A DNA stretch of 64,000 nucleotides from Sceloporus undulatus (taxonomy: Eukaryota > Chordata > Lepidosauria > Squamata > Phrynosomatidae). Position numbers and translations under genes: made by a program. Where the stretch lies: positions 110,928,389-110,992,388 of the forward strand of contig NC_056527.1 in NCBI RefSeq assembly GCF_019175285.1. Reading direction: 5' to 3'. The notes under the pieces are model-generated. The model made no database searches. It was given only the letters and a program-made list of their open reading frames with translations, and was not told the origin of the DNA. Positions 24,601 to 35,431 of this stretch are shown piece by piece (position 1 is the stretch's first letter; the number at the start of each line of letters is the position of its first letter).

Positions 24601-26176
24601 CACTTGAAAAACATATCTTTAAAATTTGTTTGCTATACAAGTTCCTTTCCTGGTAGTCACTGCCATGCCAGTTTTGCAACAGTTTCTACCATGAAGTTGA
24701 TTTGAATCATTCAAAACAGTGTCTCCCAAACAAAAATTCTGAAAACAAAAGGCTTGGAGAAGCATTGAAAGTGTTATATTCAAAGAACTCCAGCTCTGCT
24801 GATATCCCCTTGTGGGACGATGGCCGTGCCAATAAAACTCATTCCCCATCCTTTCTCCGTCCTCAGATTGAATGCCAGAGCTATGGCCGTGGGGCCCATC
24901 TTGCCTCTGTTCTCAGCAAGGCAGAGTCTGCTCTCATCGCCCAACACATCTCCGCTTACCAAAGGCAAAAAAGCCATGTCTGGATCGGTCTTAATGATCC
25001 TCTTCAGGTAAGCCTCTTTCTTGTCTGTTTTGCTCAGAACTTCTCATCAACACTGACCAGGGAGACTTTAGTGATTCCATTCCAGGCACATCTCTGAAAT
25101 TCTCCCCATTGAATTTTGCATGCTCATTTCCTCTTATTTTCTCTTTTTCAACACCACTGTCCCAGCCAGTACCATCTACACATTGGTAGTCAGGTTCCCA
25201 GGTGACCGTTGTGCTTTCTTATCTCAACCATCTCTTTTCCTCCCTGGCCCTTTCCTTTGCTTACTCCCCTTTGTTTGTTATTGGACGTTATCAGACAAGG
25301 TAAATAGGAAGTATAATCCAATACCAATCAAAACGCAATCATGGGGTTTAATGTTATTGCATGATAGACTACCACATGCAATTTTGGGCAATGGGAAGTC
25401 AGTCCAAACGCAATCATGGGGTTTCACATTACTGTGTGAGAGGTGATCACATGTGATTTCCGGTAATGGCAAGCTATTTTCGGGCAATGGGAAGTCAGTT
25501 CAAATTCAATTTGAATTCACGTAAATTCGATGAACTAGTGAATTCACGTGAATGCAATTCATATATAAAACATATATATATATAACAATTTTTAAAATTT
25601 ACAATATAAAATTGAGACATGCACTTTTGGTGTGGCAAACTAGATTACAAAACAATGAAAAGTGTGGAAATGGGTGTCTCAATGAGTTCCAGTTCATTTA
25701 TAAGTTTGTCAGGTCCAGATGGGCAAGTCTGTACAAACTTTTGGACCCAAGGAAAGAATTTATATCTCTACTAATCACAAAATCTACATTTCTCATTTCT
25801 ACAGACTGACAAGTGGAAGTGGTCGGATGAATCAGTCTACAATTATGAGGCCTGGGCTAGTGGTGAGCCAAATGGCAGTAATGAATTCTGCACAGAGTTG
25901 AATCAATATACAAGTGAGTAAACACTTTCTCAGTGGCTTAGGACATAGTTGCTGGTGTGGATCATTATTTATACTATTTAAAAACGGCTTAACCCGAATT
26001 GGCCATAAGCCACACATATTATGTTCTTGTCAATTCAGGGAGTCAGGGCACTGTTGAGTCCATGCAGTTTAAAAACAATCCTGGTTCATGTGACTGTTTG
26101 CATTTCAGATTTTAGAGAATGGAATGATAGAAACTGTCTATCTCGTCAAGCCTACATCTGCAAATATGAGCTCTAG
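21672..26176 (+). CDS. Secreted single-domain C-type lectin, copy D (whole)
   Basis: Coding exons are 21672-21738, 22399-22490, 24867-25007, 25805-25913 and 26109-26176, all with GT-AG sites and consistent phases; AATAAA is at 26348. The product is 158 residues. Residues 1-22 are a hydrophobic signal peptide (MGLFAYASLC...). The rest is one long-form C-type lectin domain with six cysteines (28, 39, 56, 129, 146, 154), WIGL at 92-95, EPN at 121-123 and WND at 141-143. EPN plus WND is the textbook calcium-dependent mannose-type site, so sugar binding is likely. The length and CARGW/GAHLASV/YICK layout recall struthiocalcin, ovocleidin-17, Reg lectins and squamate lectoxins; I cannot choose among these roles. 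The start follows a cag acceptor with AAGATGG context. Confidence 0.9.
22735..22890 (-). mobile_element. MITE with tacagtgcaccc terminus, intron 3 of D
   Basis: The end ggtgcactgta and internal aacgaatcccccgcataag match the family at 60391-60621. Confidence 0.6.
23254..23480. mobile_element. Tigger/pogo-like MITE in intron 3 of D
   Basis: Starts tacagtcagcccacc and atccacagattcttcatcc and ends ggacaccaagggctcactgt, as in pogo/Tigger-type elements. A partner copy is in the same place in E (36825-36985), so it predates the D/E duplication. Confidence 0.65.
23888..24296. mobile_element. GC-rich non-autonomous DNA transposon in intron 3 of D
   Basis: TIR-like ends ggcggcatacagattgcc and gcaggtctgtaccgtgcc. 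It is missing at the matching place in E (near 37395-37420), so it went into D after the duplication. Confidence 0.65.
25280..25560 (+). mobile_element. Foldback MITE (ggagtttatca family) piece, intron 4 of D
   Basis: Same body as 47475-47809: ggaagtataatccaat, aacgcaatcatgggg twice, ttcgggcaatgggaagtcag. The right end is missing. Confidence 0.7.
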
Positions 26177-26726
26177 AGAAGATGGAAGCTTCCAGTTATG
26201 CCTGCTTGATGTTGAACTTCTGGACCAGCTGATCTCTGCTACTGTCCCCAGTCTATGAAGAAAGCCTCTGACTTTCCCCTCCACCTTCTTCCAAAAGCCC
26301 CATCACAAAATCTACTTCTCTTTAGCCCTGGTGCCCTGCAGAAAATTAATAAACATCCTCTGATGCATGTGTTGGCTGGTGTTTTTCTGTAATTCCCAAA
26401 TGTTCTTTCTCCACTCATCCTTGGGTGACTTCAAGGACCAGCAGAAGGTTTCTCCTGGACTTTTCTGCTTTTTCACAGAAGAGAGAATTTGTGCAGGATA
26501 GCTTCTCTCGGTCAGTAAGGAAAGTTTCACATGCCCAAATTTCCTCTCCTGCATTCTTTACATCTATGACACCTATATCTTTTCTCTTGTGGTCTTACTA
26601 AAACTCAGTTGTGGAAAGTATGGCCTTCAACACTAGTAGCTCCCAAAGGTGCTCCCTTGCACATGCTCAGTGGGCCTCTGGATGCTGCCCTCCTTCCCTG
26701 CTCCCTCCTTAATTGTCATCCTTCAT

Positions 26727-26900
26727 CGGGGTCTGGGAGAAGGCAGGGGATGATGGGATAGGCAGCAGGGTGAAGGAGGGGAGCAGATCGGGGTCTAGGA
26801 GGATTCAGGGGATGATGGGATAGGTGGCAGGCTGAAGGAGGGGACTAGATCGGGGTCTAGGAGGACGCATGGGACGCAGGGGATGATGGGATCGGCTGGT
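26727..26900. repeat. 62-bp minisatellite
   Basis: Two full 62-bp units (26727-26788, 26789-26850) and a partial third share cggggtctaggagga and ggggatgatgggat. It lies just past the end of the D/E duplicated block. Confidence 0.85.
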
Positions 26901-28065
26901 TGGCAGAGAGGAGGAGATGGCATGAAGGAGGAGGAGGGGGATGATGGAGCAGGACACAGGGGGCCAAGGGGGGTGACATCGGAGTGGTTTTCCACACGAG
27001 ACCAATTCGAAGTGCAATCAAAGGGAGCTTAGAAGTGAATTCTGTGAAGTCACTTTTTTTCGGTTTTACCAGAATCACTGCGGAAGCACCTCGCAAGGAG
27101 CTCCCATAGAAAGGAATGGTGTCTGATAACACATTCACTTTACGACGTGATTGCACATCGTTTGACCCGCAGTCACGTTGGAACTGAGCCGGAAAATCTC
27201 CAAAAAGCTCCGTGTGATATACTCCCATGTAACCCTTCCTTTTCTTTAGTGATAACCTTTCCATTTTCTGGCCTCCCCATTTGGTGTTATTTCTCCCTCC
27301 CAAATCAAAGTGTAGATTGTAATCTCATTGGGCCAGGGGCTCATCTTTAATGTTTAGTAAAATGCTTAGAAGAGAAAGAAAGGAAAAATCATACTACGCA
27401 TGGACTGATTAAATAGTAATTTTAAAAAAGCCAAAGCTGCTCTGAGTTTGCAAAACCTGATCAGGGCAATTGCTGACTAGGGGTCCGTAGAGGTCAGCGA
27501 GATAGTAAATGATAACATGTTCTTCAAAATGGTGCTCTGTACACAGCTGGCATATATTTCTGCTTCCATTACTATTACTGCTACTATTAAAAACAACAAG
27601 GGGGATTTTTTTTCTTTTTAAAAAGCAATTTATTACTAAATCCCTGCCTTTAGGCTCCATTGTGTTTAAGCAGCATATAAGGAAACTTTGTGCATGAACA
27701 AATTAAAGGCTCTCAAAAATGTGTTTCCTAACATTTTATCTTGTGACATGTTTTTAATCCAGATTTACTTCTTTGTTCACTACAAAAGCAGACAGCAAAA
27801 TTTTAGAATTCCAACTATGAGGAATATACCACGAGGAAATCACCATTCCCACCACCACCATGATCTACCAACTTGGGCTTCTGCCATATTCTCCACCATT
27901 TTCCTGTCTCATAATTCTCTCCACTTAACCTTGGAAAGGTTTAACAACTTCCAGCACCTTCCATCCAGCATGCCCAGTAAATCGCTTTTCCCAACAAAAT
28001 TCCTAGGTCTTCTATGTGCTTTCCCTTCCCTAGTTCTGTGTATATATAGACATCATATAATCACA
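26901..28065. other. Intergenic, no gene seen
   Basis: 26640-27000 is G-rich on the + strand. 27000-27330 looks like a decayed repeat. The long open frame starting at 27688 runs into a SINE and has no protein-like character. Confidence 0.5.
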
Positions 28066-28275
28066 CTAAATAACTTAGGCACCAGATCCCATCTGATCTT
28101 GGAAACTAAGCAGAAGTCAGCCCTGGATACTACTTGGGTGGGTAGACTGCCAATGATTATCAGGTGTTGTGGGCTATATTTCAGAGGAAGGAACTGGCAA
28201 AACCACTTCTTGAGTATTCCTTACCTAAGAAATCCCAATCAAATTCATGGGGGTCAAGAGGCAACTTGAAGACAC
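28066..28275 (+). mobile_element. 5S-rRNA-derived Sauria SINE
   Basis: ggcaccagatcccatctgat and cttggaaactaagcag match 5S rRNA in the plus orientation. The tail tattccttacctaagaaat...ttgaagacacatac is the Sauria/BovB-type 3' end. Confidence 0.85.
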
Positions 28276-28389
28276 ATACACATGCAGACATTCACACTGC
28301 CACCCAGTGGCAAAACAGAGGCGTTGATACCATTGTTCTGTATTGGTTTTCTCATAGGTACAAGCAAGACAGTTTCTATTAGGTACTGG

Positions 28390-28520
28390 TAGCTAGTATG
28401 GTGCAGTGGTTTGACTATGAAGATCAGGATTTGAATTCCCACTCGGCTATGAAACCCACTGGGTGACCCCAGGCAACTCACACTCTCTCAGCTTCAGAGG
28501 AGGGCAATGGCAAACCCCTC
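28390..28520 (+). mobile_element. tRNA-derived Sauria SINE, 5' part
   Basis: tatggtgcagtggtttgact, aaacccactgggtgacc and ctctcagcttcagagg. It is cut by the GC-rich element that follows. Confidence 0.8.
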
Positions 28521-28718
28521 CGCGTAAGGCAAATTCCGCCTATGCTCGTGCATGGCGGCGTGACAGTGCGGAGGCGCGCAGGGCGCAACGGGCACACACG
28601 CCCATTCAATTGAATGGGACGTGCCGCCCCTTCCGCCCCGCGCGCGCCCCGCGGCTTGAGCGCTTAGGCTCAAGTCCGCGTAAAACGCACCCGCGTATGA
28701 CACAGGCGCGCTGTACTT
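28521..28718 (+). mobile_element. GC-rich MITE (tacagtgcgcc-type ends)
   Basis: The right end tatgacacaggcgcgctgta matches the right end at 60601-60621. Confidence 0.6.
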
Positions 28719-28739
28719 TTGCTGATAAGATGTATTTAT

Positions 28740-28838
28740 AGGAAATCACTGTATTTTATTGATTGTATTAGTATTTTTTTATTGGATTGTAACCCCGCCT
28801 CGGTCCATAAGGAGAGATAGGGCAATATAAATAAAAAA
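28740..28838 (+). mobile_element. L2-like LINE 3' end
   Basis: gtaaccccgcctcgg followed by agggcaatataaataaa is an L2-type 3' UTR end, leading into simple repeats. Confidence 0.6.
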
Positions 28839-28888
<50 letters not shown>

Positions 28889-28898
28889 NNNNNNNNNN
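28836..28898. repeat. (GAT)n microsatellite ending in a 10-N gap
   Basis: About seventeen gat units, with Ns at 28889-28898. Confidence 0.95.
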
Positions 28899-29304
28899 CA
28901 GAAAATGCAAAGAGTGTCCAGACAAAGCATATTGTTTCACACAGTGCCCTTAAAAACAACCTTGTTTTGGTAGAAAGACCATGTGATTAAATGCTTTTCT
29001 GACGAGTTGTTTTTCCTGCTAACAGAAACATGTTGCCTGATGGCTTGCAGATGAAATAATACTTGTGTAATTTTCTATTACACAATTGCAACTTTTCTGA
29101 TGAAATTCAAGTATATCCTTCGTCCTTCTTGCCTTCATACCCGGCCTCTTCTGCTTTTACCTTCCTCTGAAATTCACAGAGCAAAGAGAGGAAGAGAACT
29201 TGTCATCTTCTCAAGAAGTTGTACCAATCAAATGGGGGAGGACTACATTTGGGTAACTCAGGGGACAACTTAGGTAGCTAAAGGGGTGATGCCACTGCTC
29301 CCCA
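28899..29304. other. Intergenic, nothing recognised
   Basis: No repeat or gene that I can name. Confidence 0.4.
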
Positions 29305-30975
29305 AACATCTGCTTTTTTTAAATTTGAAATTTTTATTATTTAAAATCAACTATGACAATTATTATTACATTGAATACATTTACTACATGACTTTACCAT
29401 TCAATTTACCCCTTTATCAATCTCCTTTTACAATGAAACTTCCTCAAGCTAGAACCATTCCTATATCTACAACCCGTATATTTTGTACTTACTCTTATAT
29501 TCAACAACCAAACAAAAAACCAACCTTAGATTCAACCCCTTCTACCTTTATGTTTGTGTTCCTTACTATCTCAATCTTTATCACTTTAACAAATACCTTT
29601 AAGTCTTTGTCAACCTTTCTTCCCGGTTTTTATATTATATATTGATACTTCTACCTTCGTTATAACAAAGGTAACAAAAATAGTTTATTCTTCAAAAATT
29701 CCCATCATTCTCTGCTCTTTTTTTACTTTGTATATAGACTCTCCGTAAGTCCCATTCTTTATAGAATTCTTTTAAAGAGTGTTTTTTTAATAATGTGGTA
29801 CGCTTATCCATTTCGTAAAGATCCATTACCTTCAGCCTCCACTCCTCCACCTTCGGGATTTCCTCTTTATTCCAGTACTTTGCTAAAACCATTCTTGCTG
29901 CCACGATTGTATGGAATAACAGTTTTTCTTCTTGCTCTTCCAATTTTTTATTTTCAATGATGTTTAGGAGATACATTTTGGAATCTACATATTTCTCTAA
30001 TTTAAATATTTTTCTCATTTCTGTATGTATTGTCTTCCAATATTTTTTAATTTTTCCACAATTCCACCAACAGTGAATGTAAGTCCCAGCCACCTTATGG
30101 CATTTCCAACAGATATTTTTGTTATCTTTATTAATTTTGGATAATTTATATGGGGTTAAATACCACCTGTATTGAGATTTATAGACATGTTCTCTCAAAC
30201 TCATACAACGTTTGTTTTATTCTCCTTTTCCAAATTCTCTCCCAGTGTTCCAATTGTATAGGTTGGCCTAAGTCTTTTGCCCATTTTATCATAAACTCAT
30301 TTATTATTTCCTCCTCCAATTCCACTTCAATTATTAATTTATAAAATTTTGATAATTGTTTTCTCTCATCTTTAATTATATTTTCCAATTCAACTTCTAT
30401 TGCGCCAATTCCCTTGGTTATTTCTCTTTTAACTGCCTGTATGTAAACCAATTACAAATCATTCGTTCTCCCCTTAATTCTTCTTGCAGGGACGATTTTG
30501 GAAAAGGAAAATCATTTTTGCTAATAATGCCATTTTTATTGTAGCTATTTTCCCCATCCATGAGATATTTAAACTTTGCCATTTTTCAAGTCCATTTTAA
30601 TATTTTTCCAAATTTTCTCATAATTATTTCCAAATAGCTCTATATTTTTGTGGAAATATTGAGACCTAAATATTTTATTACTTTTTTTGTTTGAAAACCT
30701 GATTTCCCCTTTAATTCTTCTACCTCCTCTTTTGTTAGGTCCATCGTTAATATTGTTGTTTTTTCTTTATTGATTTTTTAACCTGCTAGTCTAGAATATT
30801 TTTTAAGTGCTTGCGTCATCTCTCCACAGTTTTCGTTTGGGTTGGCTACGATTAATACCAGGTCGTCAGCGTATACTCTTAATTTGTATTCTTCATTTCT
30901 CATTTTAAATCCTTCAATTCGTTGATTTTCTCTGATATTGTTTAGAAGTATTTTGATAGAAATGGGCTGTGGCAT
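29305..30975 (-). mobile_element. L1 LINE, 5'-truncated, ORF2 end
   Basis: Read on the minus strand, 30975-30778 gives LRVYADDLVLIV, the reverse-transcriptase active-site box. 30204-29692 gives the ORF2 C-terminus with WCKCH-type cysteine/histidine spacing (CWKCHKVAGTYIHCWW). The frame is interrupted between these blocks. It starts near an A-rich 3' end at about 29310. Confidence 0.9.
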
Positions 30976-31796
30976 TCACCTGTGTCCCTTTGCAATTCTA
31001 AAGAGATGGTGTGAATGAGGCGAATCGCAGCGGGAGGAGAAAGGAGAGACCCCAGGGCTTTTTGTAATGTAAAAAATTAAAAAATTAAAAGTTTTTAAAT
31101 TCTTCTTTATAAATTTTATTGAAAAACACCACATCTTGCCAAATTTTCACTTTAACCACATGAAACGATGTACCTGCACATAAATTTGAGATGTGCGCTT
31201 GATATTGTAACTTAAAGGTATAATTTTAACGTTACTGTTTACATTGCCATTACATTCAGTGATATATGGGGAATTCTAGTTATAGGTGTGATTGTTCAGT
31301 CAGTGCTTAAATGCAGTCAAAAGTAGGGGCAGGCTTGTTTCTCACAAAACAATTGCATAACCCCCTTACTGAGAGACTTGTGGTTTTTTCATAAGTACCA
31401 AACTTGGAAATCCAGGACAGCTGAGACTCCAAATGGGCACCAGATGTCATGCCTCAAAATGGGTGAACCCAGCTAACTTGGCAGCACCCAAATAGCAGAT
31501 GATGGGAAAGACCCCTGTCTGGCACTCCAGGGAGATGCTGACCTTATGATTTTTGGATTCAGCTTTTCCAATCATGGAAAGTCCACACATTGACTTTGAA
31601 AATACAGTACATACCTTGTGGAACACCTGCATCACCACAAAAGATAATGAGAAACGTTCTTAGGCATGCGCTCAAGATACAGGTCAACTCCGCTCATCTA
31701 TTCAACATTCCATTAAAACTGTGTGTATTAAATGTTCAATTTTGTCATAGCAAGCAAGTTGTTGTTTCTCCACTAGGCACTCTTCTAATCTGTCAA
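30976..31796. other. Intergenic, no gene seen
   Basis: 30965-31060 resembles 16985-17090 (cattcacctgtg, then a purine-rich stretch and poly-A), a minor dispersed repeat. The rest is unassigned. Confidence 0.4.
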
Positions 31797-31981
31797 AGGC
31801 CCCATACAGACTGCCAAAACAAAGCTGCTTTGGGTCTCTTTGGAGGTATGCTGTTTAAATTATACATGCGTCCTAAGAGTCCAGAAGCTGCGCCAAAGCC
31901 ACGCTCCAGTCCCATCATTTAAACAGCATACCTCCAAAGTGACCTGAAGCAGCTTTATTTTGGCCTGTCTGTATGGGGCCA
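31797..31981. mobile_element. Palindromic MITE with ggccccatacagac TIRs
   Basis: The left arm ggccccatacagactgccaa pairs with the right arm ggcctgtctgtatggggcc. Internal arms ggaggtatgctgtttaaa and tttaaacagcatacctcc are perfect complements. Confidence 0.85.
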
Positions 31982-32402
31982 AACTCTTTTTTGAAAAGTT
32001 TGATTCCCGCAGTAGTTGGGCTACATTAAGAATCCTTTGTTGGCCTATGCTTATGGTTAAACAAGGAGGAGCTTTCTTCTCAGAGGCTGGCATTCAGAGG
32101 AGGGGCTTTTCAAGCTCTGGAATATAAATGAGAGCTCTCTACACTAGAAATAACAGAGGGATCCAGGAAGAGAATATTTCCCATCCCAAGGGCAACTGGA
32201 ATTGCTCTCACAGAAAGAACTCCTCCTTTTCTCTTATCAAGTGCGTGAGTATAAAATATTTTTAATCTTGATTTGCGGTGACTGTTTTGTTCCATCTTCC
32301 ATATGTACACCTTTAAAGTAAGATCACCAGAAAGAGGGGGGAAAGGAGAAGCTTGAAGTAACCAGTTAATAAATAGTTATTTGCAATAACAAATGTGTAA
32401 CT
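31982..32402. other. Intergenic, no gene seen
   Basis: Unassigned sequence. A TATA-like aatataaat occurs near 32120 but leads to no open frame or exon that I recognise. Confidence 0.35.
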
Positions 32403-32627
32403 ACAGCCTCATCTGCACTGCAGAAATAATGCAATTTGATACCACTTTAATTGCCATGGCTCAGTGTTATGGCATCCTGAGATTTGTAGTTTATTGTTGC
32501 AGCAGAGCTCTGTGAAAGGGAAGGCTAAATATCTCAAAAAACTACAAATCCCAGTATTCCATAGCACTGAGACATGGCAGTTAAAGCGGTGCAAAACTAC
32601 AATAATTCTGCAGTGTGGATGAGGCAT
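32403..32627. mobile_element. Foldback MITE (gcagaaataatgca family), complete
   Basis: Arms cactgcagaaataatgca...ccactttaattgccatgg and ccat...ggcagttaaagcggtg...attctgcagtg are inverted. This is the commonest foldback element in the window. Confidence 0.85.
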
Positions 32628-32847
32628 ACATCACATTACGACCGTAACATAAAAAGCGGCAGTACTATTTTGCAGTGTAACTTAGAGAGAGAGAAAATCT
32701 TCAGCGAGAGAAAAAAAAAATCTTTTCCAAAATGTCGTAATAGTGACAACGACTTTCTTGGACTTTTGGAATTATGATGACCCTGAGGAATCTCGTTTTA
32801 CAATGCAACTTTCCAAGTTCTGTTTAAAAGCAATAGAATTTGCAGGT

Positions 32848-34158
32848 ATCATAGAATCATAGAGTTGGAAGAGACCGCAAGGGCCATCCAATCCAACTCC
32901 ATCCTGCCATGCAGGAAATCTCAAAGCATCCCCGACAGATGGCCATCCAGCCCCTGCTTAAAGACCTCCAAGGAAGGCGACTCCACTACACTCCGAGGAA
33001 GGAGTGTGTTCCACTGTCAAACAGCCCTTACTGTCATGAAGTTCCTCCTAAAGTTGAGGTGGAATCTCTTTTCCCGTAACTTGCATCCATTGTTCCGGGT
33101 CCTGTTCTCCGGAGCAGCAGAAAATAAGTCAGCTCCCTCCTCAGTATGACATCCCTTCAAGTATTTAAACAGGGCTATCATATCACCTCTTAACCGTCTC
33201 TTTTCCGAGCTAAACATCCCCAGCTCCCTAAGTCGTTCCTCATAGGGCATGGTTTCCAGACCTTTCACCATTTTAGTCACCCTCCTTTGGACACGCTCTA
33301 GATTCTCAATGTCCTTTTTGAACTGTGGTGCCCAGAATTGGACACAATATTCCAGGTGGGGTCTGACCAAAGCAGAATAGAGTGGCTCTGTTACTTCTCT
33401 TGATCTAGACGCTATACTTTTATTGATGCAGCCTAAAATTGCATTGGCCTTGTTAGCTGCTGCATCGCACTGTTGACTCATGTTCAACTTGTGGTCTACT
33501 TGGACTCCTAGATCCCTTTCACATGTTGTCTCCTTAAGCCAGGTGTCCCCCATCCTATATCTGTGCATTTCGTTTTTTCGCCCTAAGTGCAGTAACTTAC
33601 ATTTCTCCCTGTTGAAGTTCATTTTGTTAGCTTTGGCCCAGCTTTCAAGTCTATTCAGGCCATTTTGAATGTTGATCCTTTCCTCTGGAGTGTTAGCTAT
33701 TCCTCCTAATTTGGTGTCATCTGCAAATGTGATGAGTATGCCCCCAATTCTGTCATCGAAGTCATTGATAAAGATGTTGAATAGCACTGGGCCCAGGGCA
33801 GAGCCCTGTGGAACCCCACTGGTCACTTCTCTCCAGGATGAAAAGTTGAGCACCCTTTGGGTTCGGCCAGTCAACCAGTTACAAATCCATGTAACAGTTA
33901 CCTTGTCTATCCCACATTTTACAAGCTTGTTTGCAAGAATGTCATGGGAAACCTTGTCAAAGGCCTTACTGAAATCGAGATATGCTATATCCACAGCATT
34001 CCCTTCCTCTACCAGGCTAATAATTTTATCCAAGAAAGAGATTAGATTTGTCTGACATGACTTGTTTCTCTGAAACATGTTGACTTTTTGTGATTATGGC
34101 ATTGCCTTCTAGATGTTCATAGGCTCTCTGTTTAATGATATTTTTAATATGGAAAAGA
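32848..34158 (-). mobile_element. CR1 LINE, 5'-truncated, with 353-codon frame
   Basis: The 3' tail lies at 32848-32920 (tcatagagttggaagagac). The frame 34078-33017 on the minus strand is reverse transcriptase: LDFSKAFDKVSHD, GVPQGSALGPVLFN, FADDTKLGG and the C-terminal GLETMPYEERLRELG region. No stop for 353 codons, so it is fairly young. It sits at the upstream border of the E duplication, next to the match of D position 19567. Confidence 0.95.
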
Positions 34159-35428
34159 ATTGTAAGACTATGAAATACAGGATATCAGTGTATACATATA
34201 CTGTTCCTTTTGGTTTGCCATTGCCTTCCTCTGAAATATAGCCTACAAGAACTGGTATTCCTTGACACTCTGCCGTCCAAGTGCTAACCAGGCCTGACCT
34301 TGCTTACCTTCCAAGGTCAGACAGGGTCTGGTGCCTTCAGGATATTTAGGTCTTTCTTCATGATTAGAAGCTCTAGATAAATGCACTGTCTGTGAACTAG
34401 GTGGATCCTTCTCATTGATGCTCCCCTTCAAGCAAGGAAAGAATGTGGAAGGTTACCCCTACTTACCCCCAATAATAGGGTCTGCGTCCTCCTTAGGTGG
34501 AACCGCTCTTTCTTTCATAAGGCGTGCCCATTTTTGTTTCCAAAGGAACTCTTGTTTCACTTGAGCTTCTATCAAGTTCCATTTCTTTCCATTTTGCCTC
34601 AGTTTGAGTCAACCCCATTCTGTTATGCCCTACTTACCAAGAAAGTAAGACCTTACCAGAAATTACAATATATTTAATTCATTAAATCAAAATCAGAGGG
34701 GTGTCCCTCACCATTTCCTTTTCATAAGACAGTTCTGAACCCAGTCTGAGAGTTTTGAGGTTCTGCAGTCAGGATTCCAAGCAGAGGGTCTGGCCCAGAT
34801 GGTTGCCTTCTCCATTTCAGCCTGTTTGCACTTCCTGGTTGCCAAGATTCGGCCAGCATGGAAGACAGGGATTGGCATTTTCCAATACACACATGGGAAC
34901 AAATCCAGGAATGTAATGGGTGCAATTGTGACCCATCAAGGTCCAACTTTTGTCCCTCTTTGTAACATGGCAACAAAACAAAACGGCCAAGATCTTACTA
35001 AGATCGTATAACATAAATATCTGTATGCAGAGTTATGCAGTGATTGTGCTATTCAACTCTCATGTTGAATGTCAACATTGTACAACCTAATGCATAACCC
35101 AATGTATATCCACATCTTCACTTCCATGACATGAGCATCTCCACTTCATGAACCTTGAACTGAAGGCAGGTGTTCTACATTGGGCAGGGGGATGTCCAAC
35201 TATTTCCATGGGGGAACTTACATGGGCATAAAACACCATCATGATATTCCACTGAGCATGTTCCTGTAAAATTCTATCCAAAACTTAAAGTGCAATTTTC
35301 CTTCTAATAGCACCAATGAAAGACATGGGGCTCAATAGCTTATTTATTTACTTCTTGTTGCTTTGGCATCTGCTGTTCACTGAGCATGCTTCTTTGGATG
35401 TTTTCTTCCCCCTGCCCAGGTCATCCAG
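34159..35428 (+). other. Upstream flank and relic intron 1 of copy E
   Basis: Matches D 19567-20256 and then, from 34879, D 21128-21668. The 871 bases in between (octamer, TATA, exon 1 and its donor) are absent. A minus-strand 5S SINE is at 34245-34335. Confidence 0.8.
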
Positions 35429-35431
35429 AAG

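Noticed and set aside
27688-28269. 193-codon plus-strand frame
   Set aside because: No domain, odd composition, and its end reads into a 5S-derived SINE.
28836-28930. Poly-Ser/poly-His frames
   Set aside because: Translation of a (GAT)n microsatellite.
33017-34078. 353-codon minus frame as a host gene
   Set aside because: CR1 reverse transcriptase with the CR1 3' tail.
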